This document shows positions 55,835 to 64,000 of a stretch of DNA of 64,000 nucleotides, piece after piece; within the stretch, counting starts at the first letter, position 1, and each line of letters starts with the position of its first letter. Below the pieces are notes generated by a model that did no database searches, was not told the DNA's origin, and saw only the letters and a list, made by a program, of their open reading frames with translations. Made by a program: the position numbers and the translations under genes. The DNA comes from Corynebacterium lowii (GTDB lineage Bacteria > Actinomycetota > Actinomycetes > Mycobacteriales > Mycobacteriaceae), in assembly GCF_001412085.1 (NCBI RefSeq), contig NZ_LKEV01000001.1, positions 496,001 through 560,000 of the forward strand. The letters are read 5' to 3'.

Positions 55835-56645
55835 GTGCGTGATTCCTTTCCTGGTACACGAGGGCGTCGATAGCGGCGGCATCATCGGGGTAATCCACGC
55901 TGACCTCGGGCGGAGTGTTCTCTATCGCTCCGGCCACGGTGAGCCGCAATATGGAACCCAGGGATTGCTCCTTGACGATGGGGCGCGAACCAGCGGCCTG
56001 GCGCACGGCCTCGGCGGGACCACTCAGGGTGGGGAAGTGCGTGCGCAGGGCGTCGAGTGAGGCGGTTTCGCCTAACCGTTGACGATTAATGGGGGTGACG
56101 TCCTCCACGATTCCGGCCAGGTCCTCGGAGCGATGCGAGGTAATGATGATGGTGAGTTCCGGGCTGCCCTGCATGAGCCCGAGGATGGCGGAACGCAGGC
56201 CATCGCGCGCGGTGACGTCGAGGCCGGTGAAGGGTTCGTCGAGAAGCATGACCTCCGCGCGGCTGGCGAGGATGGTGGCTACGGCGGCGAGTTGGCGCCC
56301 GCCCACGCTGAGCTTGCGCACGCGCTGATCGGGGCTGAGGTTGAGCAGTGCGATGATCTGTCCGGCGAGTTCGTGGTCAAAGCGGGGATGAATGAGGGTG
56401 GCGGTGGCAAAGTGATCGTGGAGCCTGTCACCGGCAAAGGCGATGTCGCCCCCGGTGGGGGACATCGCGGCAGTGTCCACGCGGCGGGTGCCCGAACGCA
56501 GCGGGGTGAGCCCCGCTATGGTGCGCAGCAGCGTGGTTTTACCGGAACCGTTGGGGCCGATGAGGCCGTGCGCGCCGGGGCCGAGCTCCCAGGTGACGGG
56601 GGAAAGAATGCCGCGGCGGTCCACGGCGCGGTCAAGCTGGATCAT
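55827..56645 (-). CDS. ABC transporter ATP-binding protein (YtrB-like)
   Basis: 272 residues from ATG 56645 (AAGGAAG upstream). Walker A GPNGSGKTTLLRTIAGL at about 34, signature KLSVGGRQLAAVATIL, which deviates from LSGGQ, Walker B VMLLDEPFTGLDVT, H-loop SHRSEDL. The C-terminal 80 residues are an extra domain. It overlaps the GntR gene by 14 bases. Similar regulator-ATPase-permease operons (Bacillus ytr) respond to cell-wall antibiotics. Confidence 0.85.
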   Translation of the reverse strand: MIQLDRAVDRRGILSPVTWELGPGAHGLIGPNGSGKTTLLRTIAGLTPLRSGTRRVDTAAMSPTGGDIAFAGDRLHDHFATATLIHPRFDHELAGQIIALLNLSPDQRVRKLSVGGRQLAAVATILASRAEVMLLDEPFTGLDVTARDGLRSAILGLMQGSPELTIIITSHRSEDLAGIVEDVTPINRQRLGETASLDALRTHFPTLSGPAEAVRQAAGSRPIVKEQSLGSILRLTVAGAIENTPPEVSVDYPDDAAAIDALVYQERNHAHA

Positions 56646-57003
56646 GGTTCTTCCTTTCTTGCTCAATGGCGGCGTGGAGCGCGGCGCTGTCCATGCCTAG
56701 CGACGCCGCCTCGCGCAGCAGGGGGCGGATGTAATCGCGGGCGAGGTGTTCGCGGCGCTGATCGAGGATTTGTGCCCGGGCGGTGGGGGTGACGAACATG
56801 CCCAGGCCTCGGCGCTTTTCCACGAGCCCTTCTTGGTGCAGGGCCGTGAGTGCCTTGGCGGCGGTGGTGGGATTGACGGAGTGAAAGGTGGATAACTCGT
56901 TGGTGGAGGGGGCGCGGTCGCCCTCCGCGAGGGTGCCTGCGGCGATGAGGTCGCGGAGTTCATCGGCAATGCGCTGGTAGAGGGGGCGGGAATCGGCTGT
57001 CAT
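56632..57003 (-). CDS. GntR family regulator, YtrA subfamily
   Basis: 123 residues. Winged helix-turn-helix PLYQRIADELRDLIAAGTLA, STNELSTFHSVNPTTAAKAL, EGLVEKRRGLGMFVT, followed by a short helical tail of about 40 residues as in YtrA types. Begins the GntR-ATPase-permease operon and probably represses it. A palindrome-like element TACCACTTAGGTGGGTA lies between its presumed -35 and -10. Confidence 0.9.
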   Translation of the reverse strand: MTADSRPLYQRIADELRDLIAAGTLAEGDRAPSTNELSTFHSVNPTTAAKALTALHQEGLVEKRRGLGMFVTPTARAQILDQRREHLARDYIRPLLREAASLGMDSAALHAAIEQERKNHDPA

Positions 57004-57029
57004 GTCATGGGTACCTCCTTCGGTTTCGC

Positions 57030-57050
57030 ACTATACCACTTAGGTGGGTA
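57030..57050. promoter_or_regulatory. GntR operon promoter and candidate operator
   Basis: TATAGT on the minus strand (57035-57030) is a good -10 about 27 bases before the GntR start. TACCAC-TTAG-GTGGGTA (57034-57050) is an imperfect inverted repeat overlapping it, consistent with autorepression by the YtrA-type regulator. Confidence 0.4.
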
Positions 57051-57103
57051 ACCATGTAGGTAGGTGAGGGGGAGGCGCGGGAGGGAAACCTCTACACTGA
57101 TAA

Positions 57104-58129
<1,026 letters not shown>

Positions 58130-58218
58130 AGGTTTGAGCTCCCTCATGGTTTACTGTGGTTCCGGTGGGCACCACAGCAGCCCGCCGAGTTTTTTACCGC
58201 GAAGAGAGGAGCCCACCC

Positions 58219-59301
58219 GTGGCCACCGTCACCAGCGCCGACAAGCGCGATACGGATGAATACGGCATTGAACGCATCCGCACCGACGAGCCAGGAGTGA
58301 TAGACAAACTCCGCGCCAAGTGGGCATGGTTTGACCACATCATGCTTATGCAGGAGCGCTACGGTCTCATGGGCGGTAACCAATACTCGGCCGGTATTAC
58401 CTATTTCTCCGTTCTGGCCATGTTCCCCATCCTCATGCTCGTGGTGGCCGTGGCGGCCTCCGTTCTGGCCGCTAACCCCGATCAGCTCTCCGAGCTCCAA
58501 GACAAGATCGCGGGCAGCCTGGATGGGCAGATGGGGGATATGGTCAATGAAATCCTCGACACCGCCATCGCCCAGCGCGGCACCGTGGCCGGTATCGGTG
58601 CCGTGACCGCCCTGTGGTCCGGGCTCGGCTGGATGAACAACCTGCGCTATGGCATCTCTAAGATGTGGCGCGTGGACCCCACCGATGGCAACTTTGCCGT
58701 CAAGAAAATCCTCGATCTCGTGGGTCTGCTCGGCCTGCTGCTCTCCTTCGCCGTGGCCTTCGGCATCACCGCCGTGGGTTCCTCGGGAATCACCACCCGC
58801 CTGTTAGAGATGGTGGGGCTTGATGATGTCCCCGGCGTAGGCTATGCCGTCAAGGCCGTGGCTCTTCTCCTGGGCCTGCTGGCAAACTTCCTGGTCATGG
58901 CCTGGATGATTATTTTCCTGCCGCGCACCTACGTGCCGCGACGCTCCGGGCTCAAGGCCGCGCTCATCGGAGCGGTAGCCTTTGAGGTCATCAAGCAGCT
59001 GGGTTCTCTCTTTGCCTCCAATGCACTGAGCAACCCCGCCGGTGCCACCTTCGGCCCGATTATCGGCCTCATGGTGCTCATGTACCTGATTTGGCGAGTA
59101 CTGCTTTACGTCTCCGCCTGGGCGGCCACCACGGAGGAATCCCTGGCCGCCACCCCGGTGCCCGCCCCTGAACCCGCCGTGATTCGCGTGCGCAACGAGG
59201 TGCAGCAGCCCGGCGTTTCCACGGGCGCGGCACTCGGTGCCGGTGCCGCGCTGGGTGCGGCTGCCGGTGCCGCCGCCTGGCGCTGGTGGAAGAAGAAGTA
59301 A
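58219..59301 (+). CDS. YhjD/YihY/BrkB-family inner membrane protein
   Basis: 360 residues from GTG 58219 with AGAGGAG seven bases upstream; the frame back to 58156 has no site. Six membrane helices; GLMGGNQYSAGITYFSVLAM and LWSGLGWMNNLRYGISKMW are family hallmarks. The C-terminus is Ala/Gly-rich and ends WRWWKKK. The gene follows trpS in corynebacteria. Transport of lipids or lipopolysaccharide parts is known only for E. coli YhjD and not assigned here. Its stop lies in a 17-base tandem duplication. Confidence 0.88.
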   Translation: MATVTSADKRDTDEYGIERIRTDEPGVIDKLRAKWAWFDHIMLMQERYGLMGGNQYSAGITYFSVLAMFPILMLVVAVAASVLAANPDQLSELQDKIAGSLDGQMGDMVNEILDTAIAQRGTVAGIGAVTALWSGLGWMNNLRYGISKMWRVDPTDGNFAVKKILDLVGLLGLLLSFAVAFGITAVGSSGITTRLLEMVGLDDVPGVGYAVKAVALLLGLLANFLVMAWMIIFLPRTYVPRRSGLKAALIGAVAFEVIKQLGSLFASNALSNPAGATFGPIIGLMVLMYLIWRVLLYVSAWAATTEESLAATPVPAPEPAVIRVRNEVQQPGVSTGAALGAGAALGAAAGAAAWRWWKKK

Positions 59302-59324
59302 AAATGAAGAAGAAGTAAAAATGA
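59291..59324 (+). repeat. 17-base tandem duplication across a stop-start junction
   Basis: AGAAGAAGTAAAAATGA occurs twice in a row (59291-59307, 59308-59324), spanning the YhjD-like stop and the next start. It leaves an ATG AAG AAG AAG TAA mini-frame at 59304 between the two genes. Seen directly; a slippage origin is inferred. Confidence 0.8.
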
Positions 59325-59542
59325 AGAAAGCGCTCGTGGTGCTGGCCTGCTGGCTTCCGGCGGAAGCCCTCGTGTGGTTCTTCTACTTTGAGGTGTGGCG
59401 GAAACTAGACCCCGCCGGGCTACCGGGGCCGCACGACGATCAGTTTTGGTTAGCCATCGTGGTGCACGGGTTATTACCGCTCTTGATGATCGTGCCCCTG
59501 GTGCGGCGTTTTAGCGCCGCTTCTTCCCCCGAGTCACACTGA
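59321..59542 (+). CDS. Small two-helix membrane protein
   Basis: 73 residues from ATG 59321, in the second copy of the tandem duplication. Helices at about 3-22 (KALVVLACWLPAEALVWFFY) and 44-63 (FWLAIVVHGLLPLLMIVPLV). The family is common after the YhjD-like gene in corynebacteria but has no known role. The 3' end overlaps the DD-carboxypeptidase gene (convergent) by 32 bases. Confidence 0.7.
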   Translation: MKKALVVLACWLPAEALVWFFYFEVWRKLDPAGLPGPHDDQFWLAIVVHGLLPLLMIVPLVRRFSAASSPESH

Positions 59543-60848
59543 GCATCACTCCGAGCAGGGCGCAGAGCACCACGATCCCGGCAATGCTGGCGCCCAGGAG
59601 GGCGTCGCTACGCTTATCCTCGCTGCTGGCATCGGCATCGGGGCTTTCCGTGGGGGCGGTGGGTGCCGCGCTGGGCTGGTCGCTGCTGGCGGGGGCGTCG
59701 TTCAGCGAAGCGATGGAGGCGCCCTTGGGTAGGGCGTAGGCGGCGTGGAGGAAGCGCTGCGCCTGCTCCCAGGGGCGGCCCTTATCAATGGTGGTATCCA
59801 GAATCACGGCGGCCAGGCGGCGCCCATTGCGATCCATGCCGCCCACGAAGGTGTGGTTGGCGTCGTCCGTATAGCCGGTCTTGCCGCCGATGCCGTCGGG
59901 GTCGTTGAGGAAGAGCCCGTTATCGTTCCACACTTCGTATCCGGGATGGTCCTCGTAGCCGGGGAAGTTCCAGAACTCGGTGTTCACGATGGCCGCGAAG
60001 GTCGGATTCGTCCACGCATAGCGATACATGCGGGCCAGATCGGTCACGGAGGTCATTTGGCCCGCGGTATCCAGGCCGGTCACGGAACCCACGTGGGTAT
60101 CGGTGGCGCCGATCTGCTGAGCCAGCTCGTTCACCTTACGCAGGGCTACCTGCTCGCCCCCGAGGGCTTCCGCGAGGGCCTGGGCGGCGTCGTTGCCAGA
60201 GGCCAGCAGCAAACCGTGGAGCAGGTCCTCCGTGGTGTACGTGCCCGTGGTGCCGATCCCGACGGCGGAACCCTCCATGTTCGCGGCCCTCTCACTCACC
60301 GGAATCACGGCGTGATAGTCGAGGTCGCGCAGAGCCACCAGGGCAAGCAGCACCTTAATGACGCTGGCCGGGCGGTAACGCCCGTGGGGGTCCTTCTGCG
60401 CGATGACTTCGCCGGAATCAATATCAAAAACCAGCCAAGCACTCGCGGTTTGTTCCTCCGGAACGCGGTATCCGGGCGCCGCCGTCACCCCGCAGGAACC
60501 CCGATAGGTCACCGGCGGCGGGGTGGGAGCCTGCTGCCCAGGGGCAAGGGCCTCGGAGGTCGTGGTGGGATCGCCGGGGCGCTGCGCGTGCGGGCAGGAA
60601 TTGGTATCCGGCGCGGCCTCACGCTCCGGGGTGTCGGTGGCCTCTTCCTGGTTGGCGGAATCCTCCGCATGATCCGCCGAGCTATCGACGCCGGGGGCCT
60701 GCTGAATCAGCGCCGCCGCGCCGCCCGTAGAGGGAGCGGAGTTGGGCGGCGTTGCCTGCTGGGCTGCGGCGGGGAGCACCGTGCTCAGGCCGAGGGGCAT
60801 GAGCACACAGGTGGTGGCCAGGATACGACGGGCGGTGGAGTTCAACAT
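59511..60848 (-). CDS. dacC: D-alanyl-D-alanine carboxypeptidase (penicillin-binding protein, S11 family)
   Basis: 445 residues. Signal peptide (ILATTCVLMPLGLSTVLPAA), a Pro/Ala-rich spacer to about residue 100, then the serine peptidase: SxxK in RPASVIKVLLAL, SxN in LASGNDAAQ, KTG in GGKTGYTDDANHT. A C-terminal helix near 418-438 (GASIAGIVVLCALLGVMLSV) anchors it. It trims peptidoglycan stem peptides. TAGGAT lies eight bases before ATG 60848 (leaderless). The symbol is by synteny. Confidence 0.93.
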   Translation of the reverse strand: MLNSTARRILATTCVLMPLGLSTVLPAAAQQATPPNSAPSTGGAAALIQQAPGVDSSADHAEDSANQEEATDTPEREAAPDTNSCPHAQRPGDPTTTSEALAPGQQAPTPPPVTYRGSCGVTAAPGYRVPEEQTASAWLVFDIDSGEVIAQKDPHGRYRPASVIKVLLALVALRDLDYHAVIPVSERAANMEGSAVGIGTTGTYTTEDLLHGLLLASGNDAAQALAEALGGEQVALRKVNELAQQIGATDTHVGSVTGLDTAGQMTSVTDLARMYRYAWTNPTFAAIVNTEFWNFPGYEDHPGYEVWNDNGLFLNDPDGIGGKTGYTDDANHTFVGGMDRNGRRLAAVILDTTIDKGRPWEQAQRFLHAAYALPKGASIASLNDAPASSDQPSAAPTAPTESPDADASSEDKRSDALLGASIAGIVVLCALLGVMLSVTRGKKRR

Positions 60849-60915
60849 CGTGACATATCCTAGACGGCCCCGAGTATTAATCCTCGCATCACCACGGCGT
60901 GTTCATCGGGGTAAT

Positions 60916-62145
60916 TTAGGTGCGCGAGAAGCGCTTGACCAGCATTTGCTCCATCTCGCGCCAGTCATTGGAGTGCTGGGTAAAGGGTGCAGAAGGCACG
61001 TAGCCGGCGGACTCGGTGGAGCCGAGCATGTAGGAGATGTAGTCCTGCATCCTGGGGTGGGCGAGGAAGAAGGAGTTGAGGGAATCATCCCCGGCCCAGT
61101 CGGCGGCGTCGGCAAGCAGTTCGTAGCAGCGGGCCATCTGTGCGGTGTCCACGGAGTCCACGCTCTTGGTGATGGCGTTCTCCATGCCATTGAAGGAGTA
61201 CACATTATCCGCGTGCACGGTGACCTCTAGCTCGCCACCATTGGCGGCGGTGAGCACGTCCTCCCAGGTGGAGGCGGAGGCGAGATCGTGGTTCTCGTTG
61301 GAGATGAGCCAGCGCACCAGGGCCTTGCGGTTATTGAAGGTGAAAATCTCCCCGTAGCGGCCCAGGAATACCGGGGAGCCATTGAGATAGGTGCGCAGCG
61401 TGTACAGGGTGCTGCCGTCAATGCTGATCTTGATGGGGTCAATGCCAGCGGCGGCCCACACGGTGGAGTCGTAGGGGTCGGCGGCAGCCTGGGCCTCCTT
61501 CTCCCGCTTCTCTTCCTTCAAGCGATTTTCCTCTGCCGCGGCGAGAGCCTGTTCCAGGCGCTCCTTGGCCTGGGCAACCTGGGATTCCTCGGGGGTAATG
61601 ACCTCGAAGGTGGAATCGAGATCGCGCACGACCTTTTCCCAGTTATTCAGCACCACGCGGCCCACGCCGGACCACTCTTGCTGGCCGTTATCGCCCCGGT
61701 AGTGCTCAAAACCGCGCTCTAGGTTGCCCAGAATGGAGTGGGAGGAGAAGAAGCGCGTGGCCTCGGGTGCCCCGCTCACCTCCGCCAGGGCGCGGGTAAT
61801 GCGCATGGTGGCGGCCACGGACGCCACATTGTCGTAGGAGGCGCGTTGAGCCAGGAGGGAAGGCATGCCGATGATGTCAAAGACCTCGCGCTTGGAGGGC
61901 TCCACCCGATTGTCCGGCAACTGAGCAAAGGCCTGCCAGCGGGGATGATCGGTGAGGTCGTGGGAGGCGCCGGATTCCAGGAAGGCCAGCATGGCGGCGG
62001 GAGACTCAAAGAAATAGAGCTTTTCCCCCGCGCCGAGGAAGCCCTGCCACTTGGAACCGTGTTCGCGCCATTCCGGTGCCCACAGGGTGTAGTAATCGCC
62101 CTCGGTTAGAGATAGCTTCACGGGGAGGATAGCTCTCATGCTCAT
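60916..62145 (-). CDS. Conserved mycobacterial/corynebacterial protein (Rv3311-like)
   Basis: 409 residues, cytoplasmic, acidic. AILPVKLSLTEGDYYTLWAP and the repeated YFFESPAAMLAFLESGASHD / IFTFNNRKALVRWLISNENH blocks show two similar halves (about 1-130 and 225-310), with a Glu/Ala coiled coil between (about 185-220). From memory this corresponds to Rv3311, near upp in M. tuberculosis. Function unknown. ATG 62145 has TACAAT seven bases upstream (leaderless). Confidence 0.75.
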   Translation of the reverse strand: MSMRAILPVKLSLTEGDYYTLWAPEWREHGSKWQGFLGAGEKLYFFESPAAMLAFLESGASHDLTDHPRWQAFAQLPDNRVEPSKREVFDIIGMPSLLAQRASYDNVASVAATMRITRALAEVSGAPEATRFFSSHSILGNLERGFEHYRGDNGQQEWSGVGRVVLNNWEKVVRDLDSTFEVITPEESQVAQAKERLEQALAAAEENRLKEEKREKEAQAAADPYDSTVWAAAGIDPIKISIDGSTLYTLRTYLNGSPVFLGRYGEIFTFNNRKALVRWLISNENHDLASASTWEDVLTAANGGELEVTVHADNVYSFNGMENAITKSVDSVDTAQMARCYELLADAADWAGDDSLNSFFLAHPRMQDYISYMLGSTESAGYVPSAPFTQHSNDWREMEQMLVKRFSRT

Positions 62146-62167
62146 GGCGGGGATTGTACCCGAGGGG

Positions 62168-63052
62168 CTAGCCGGTGGGGCGGTAGAACCCCTGAAAGGT
62201 CATTCCCATATTGGAGGTGCGCACGGGGTTCTCCTGAACGGGGTCGCCCGCCTCGATCATCATGCCGTTTCCCGAATACATAGCCACGTGCCCATCCCAC
62301 ACGGCTAGGTCGCCGGGTTGTAGTTCCGAGGCATCTACCGGGCGGCCCACCGCCTGATCTTGGGCGAGGCGGGGAAGTTCCACCCCGGCCTGCCGCCACG
62401 CCCATTGCGTGAGCCCGGAGCAATCGAAGCCCTCGGGGGTGGTGCCACCCCAGGAATACGGGGTGCCGATCGCGCTGCGTGCCGCGGCCACTGCCTGCTC
62501 ACCCGAGCCGGTGGGGTCGGAGCTGCTTGGTTCTGTGGGGGTCGGCTCTGTGGGGGTGGACTCTGGGGGAGCTTCGGCAGGTTGTGCTTCTGGCGCGCGG
62601 GGAATGGCTTCTGGCTGCTCCGGGGTATCAGCCAGTTGTGCGGCCACGGGGGCGAGATCGGCCTCTAATTGTGTGCTGCGCTGCTGGGCGGCGGCAAGGG
62701 CTTGTTCTCCCCACAGGCGGGCCTGGGCTTGGAGCGTGGCCCAGGCGGCGGGGCCACCGGCGGCCTGAGCCGCCAGGAGGGGGATTTTATTGAGGAGATC
62801 GAGGGCTATGCGCAGGAGATCGCCGCGAGCCGCTGCGATGAGGTGGTCACCGGCCCCGGCCAGATTGAGGGTGCGTTGCCTATCGCGCAGGAGCGCTTGG
62901 GCGTGATCGGTAAGAGGAAAGGGGTCGGGCCGAAAATAGCGTCCCAGGGGAGTAGCCGCTTGGAGATCGGGTACCTCGCGCAGCGCGGGTAGGGGCAAAG
63001 GCGCGGGAACCAAGCGCGCGAGGGTGGAAAGATAAGGCAGAAGCGCTATCAC
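62168..63052 (-). CDS. NlpC/P60 family peptidoglycan hydrolase-like protein
   Basis: 294 residues from GTG 63052, overlapping the upstream gene as GTGA. N-terminal helical part of about 140 residues, a Pro/Glu/Thr-rich spacer ([20 protein letters not shown]), and a C-terminal NlpC/P60 domain with catalytic Cys in [13 protein letters not shown] and His in [10 protein letters not shown]. It cleaves D-glutamyl-meso-DAP bonds in the family. No cleavable signal peptide is obvious, so export may depend on its small partner or another route. Confidence 0.88.
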   Translation of the reverse strand: MIALLPYLSTLARLVPAPLPLPALREVPDLQAATPLGRYFRPDPFPLTDHAQALLRDRQRTLNLAGAGDHLIAAARGDLLRIALDLLNKIPLLAAQAAGGPAAWATLQAQARLWGEQALAAAQQRSTQLEADLAPVAAQLADTPEQPEAIPRAPEAQPAEAPPESTPTEPTPTEPSSSDPTGSGEQAVAAARSAIGTPYSWGGTTPEGFDCSGLTQWAWRQAGVELPRLAQDQAVGRPVDASELQPGDLAVWDGHVAMYSGNGMMIEAGDPVQENPVRTSNMGMTFQGFYRPTG

Positions 63053-63336
63053 GGCAGTGCCCTCCGCTGAGTATCGAGGTGGTGAGCCAGGCCGGAATCG
63101 TGGTCCTCCATGCGGTCCACCGCGTGCAGGGAATCCTCGGCGAGGCGCCGACCGTGAGCTAGGAGGGCGTCGTGACGCTGGTGTAATGCGTCTACCGCCT
63201 GGGTTAGCTGGGACTGAAAAGCCTCGGTGGCGGGCACGGAGGGAGGAATGGAAAAGGCGGGGGCGGGCTGGGGAGCGCAGCAGTGCGCGAGTTCCGCGGC
63301 CAGGCGGCGGGCGTGGGAGAGATCAATACTAAGCAT
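63049..63336 (-). CDS. Small helical protein paired with the NlpC/P60 gene
   Basis: 95 residues, two long helices (about 6-20 and 40-75) without signal peptide: [15 protein letters not shown] and [20 protein letters not shown]. Size and helical-hairpin form resemble WXG100/EspC-type secretion partners, but the WxG motif is absent. Overlaps the NlpC/P60 gene by four bases. A type VII secretion link is inference only. Confidence 0.6.
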   Translation of the reverse strand: MLSIDLSHARRLAAELAHCCAPQPAPAFSIPPSVPATEAFQSQLTQAVDALHQRHDALLAHGRRLAEDSLHAVDRMEDHDSGLAHHLDTQRRALP

Positions 63337-63399
63337 GGTCTCTTAGACTGCCCCCACCGTGGAACGGTTCCCGTGAAATCAGAATGGGGCCACGCGGCT

Positions 63400-63405
63400 T
63401 AGGAT
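63400..63405 (+). promoter_or_regulatory. -10 element of upp
   Basis: TAGGAT lies seven bases before the upp ATG at 63413, and no ribosome site is present, so the transcript is probably leaderless. It is the clearest of a set of such arrangements in the window. Confidence 0.5.
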
Positions 63406-63412
63406 AGGCAGC

Positions 63413-64000
63413 ATGGACATCACCGTGATTGACCACCCGCTTGCCGCCTCCCGTTTGACCATCATGCGCGATCATCGCAGTGATAACGCAGCTTTCCGCG
63501 CCGCGCTGGCGGACCTAGGGGCCATGCTCATCTACGAGGCCGCCCGCGATCTGCCCGTGGAGCACTTTGATACCGAAACCCCGGTGGCTATCGCGCGCGG
63601 TACTCGCCTGGAAAATCCCCCGATTATCGTTCCCGTGATTCGCGCCGGGCTGGGCATGATTGATCCCGCGCTGTCGATGATCCCGGATGCTCAGGTGGGG
63701 TTCATCGGCTTGGCGCGCGATGAAACCACCCACGAACCCGTGCCTTATCTGGAGGCCCTGCCGGAGGATTTGCGGGGGCGCGCGGTATTCGTGGTGGACC
63801 CCATGCTGGCCACCGGGGGTTCTCTGTTGCACGCGGTGCGTCTCTTAGCCGAGCGCGGAGCCACGGATATTACGGCGGTGTGCATGGTCTCCGCGCAACC
63901 GGGGGTGGACGCTCTGGCGGAGTCCGGGCTGCCCGTGCGGCTCGTGACCGCCACCGTGGACCCCGGCCTCAACGAGGATGCGTACATTGTTCCGGGATTG
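63413..64000 (+). CDS. upp: Uracil phosphoribosyltransferase (3' end outside window)
   Basis: 196 codons visible, open to the window edge; the family is about 208-212 residues, so 12-16 residues are missing. [20 protein letters not shown] at the start, [11 protein letters not shown], and the PRPP loop [16 protein letters not shown]. It makes UMP from uracil and PRPP (pyrimidine salvage). The end [10 protein letters not shown] leads into the usual GDAGDR. Divergent from the NlpC/P60 pair. Confidence 0.97.
   Translation, partial: MDITVIDHPLAASRLTIMRDHRSDNAAFRAALADLGAMLIYEAARDLPVEHFDTETPVAIARGTRLENPPIIVPVIRAGLGMIDPALSMIPDAQVGFIGLARDETTHEPVPYLEALPEDLRGRAVFVVDPMLATGGSLLHAVRLLAERGATDITAVCMVSAQPGVDALAESGLPVRLVTATVDPGLNEDAYIVPGL

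Overview
The window is a stretch of a high-GC Corynebacterium chromosome (order Mycobacteriales); the species cannot be named from sequence alone. The evidence is gene order. The backbone tsaD - groES/groEL1 - whcB(whiB3-like) - sigD - rsdA - DUF5319 - guaB2 - guaB3 - guaA, then folD - DUF3017 - metX - metY - cstA - ybdD-like - icd (monomeric) - siderophore-interacting protein - xth - trpS - YhjD-like - DD-carboxypeptidase - upp is, from memory, the order known in C. glutamicum and partly in M. tuberculosis (Rv3410c-Rv3419c). Corynebacterial regulatory signatures agree: a CIRCE operator on groES, DtxR-like iron boxes, McbR-like boxes before metX and metY, and many genes whose -10 hexamer lies 6-8 bases before the start codon, as in leaderless mRNAs.

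Layout. 1-795: 3' part of tsaD. 889-7032: accessory block (ABC-2 exporter, hypothetical protein, MHS-type MFS transporter, GNAT acetyltransferase, CycA-like amino-acid permease) lying between tsaD and groES. 7126-9246: heat-shock operon groES-groEL1 with CIRCE and terminator. 9317-10272: AT-rich islet with a probably broken secreted-protein gene and a pentapeptide-like protein. 10362-16418: alpha-glucoside locus (membrane protein, RpiR-type regulator, PTS EIIBC with a duplicated EIIB domain, EEP-family hydrolase, GH13 glucosidase). 16349-18401: whcB, sigD, rsdA redox and envelope-stress regulators. 18423-19378: Panacea/Doc toxin-antitoxin pair inserted after rsdA. 19430-27156: lipoprotein hydrolase and purine (GMP) genes. 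27157-31915: variable segment with a tRNA-like remnant, an AAA ATPase next to a 19-bp palindrome, lipoprotein and membrane proteins, and an unusual ABC pair. 31912-33782: DtxR-box iron-siderophore genes. 33779-36791: lactococcin-972-like bacteriocin with its DUF1430/FtsX-like permease and ATPase. 36987-39655: metQNI methionine importer. 39768-49075: trmL, folD, metX, metY, cstA core with an inserted EamA/TetR pair. 49134-64000: icd, iron reductase, xth, TRIC channel, GntR-ABC operon, trpS, envelope genes and upp (cut by the window edge).

How the genes work together. Core functions are protein folding, redox-responsive transcription, GMP synthesis, methionine synthesis and uptake (metX/metY/metQNI, probably under McbR), one-carbon metabolism and the TCA cycle. 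Accessory modules sit at junctions of the conserved gene order.

Most notable observations: (1) a dispersed 10-mer, GGCGTCGATA, counted by eye 18 times on both strands in all reading contexts; (2) a complete lactococcin-972-type bacteriocin module; (3) a Panacea-antitoxin/Doc-toxin pair; (4) a whcB reading frame whose tail is encoded antisense to the GH13 gene; (5) a PTS permease with two nearly identical EIIB domains.
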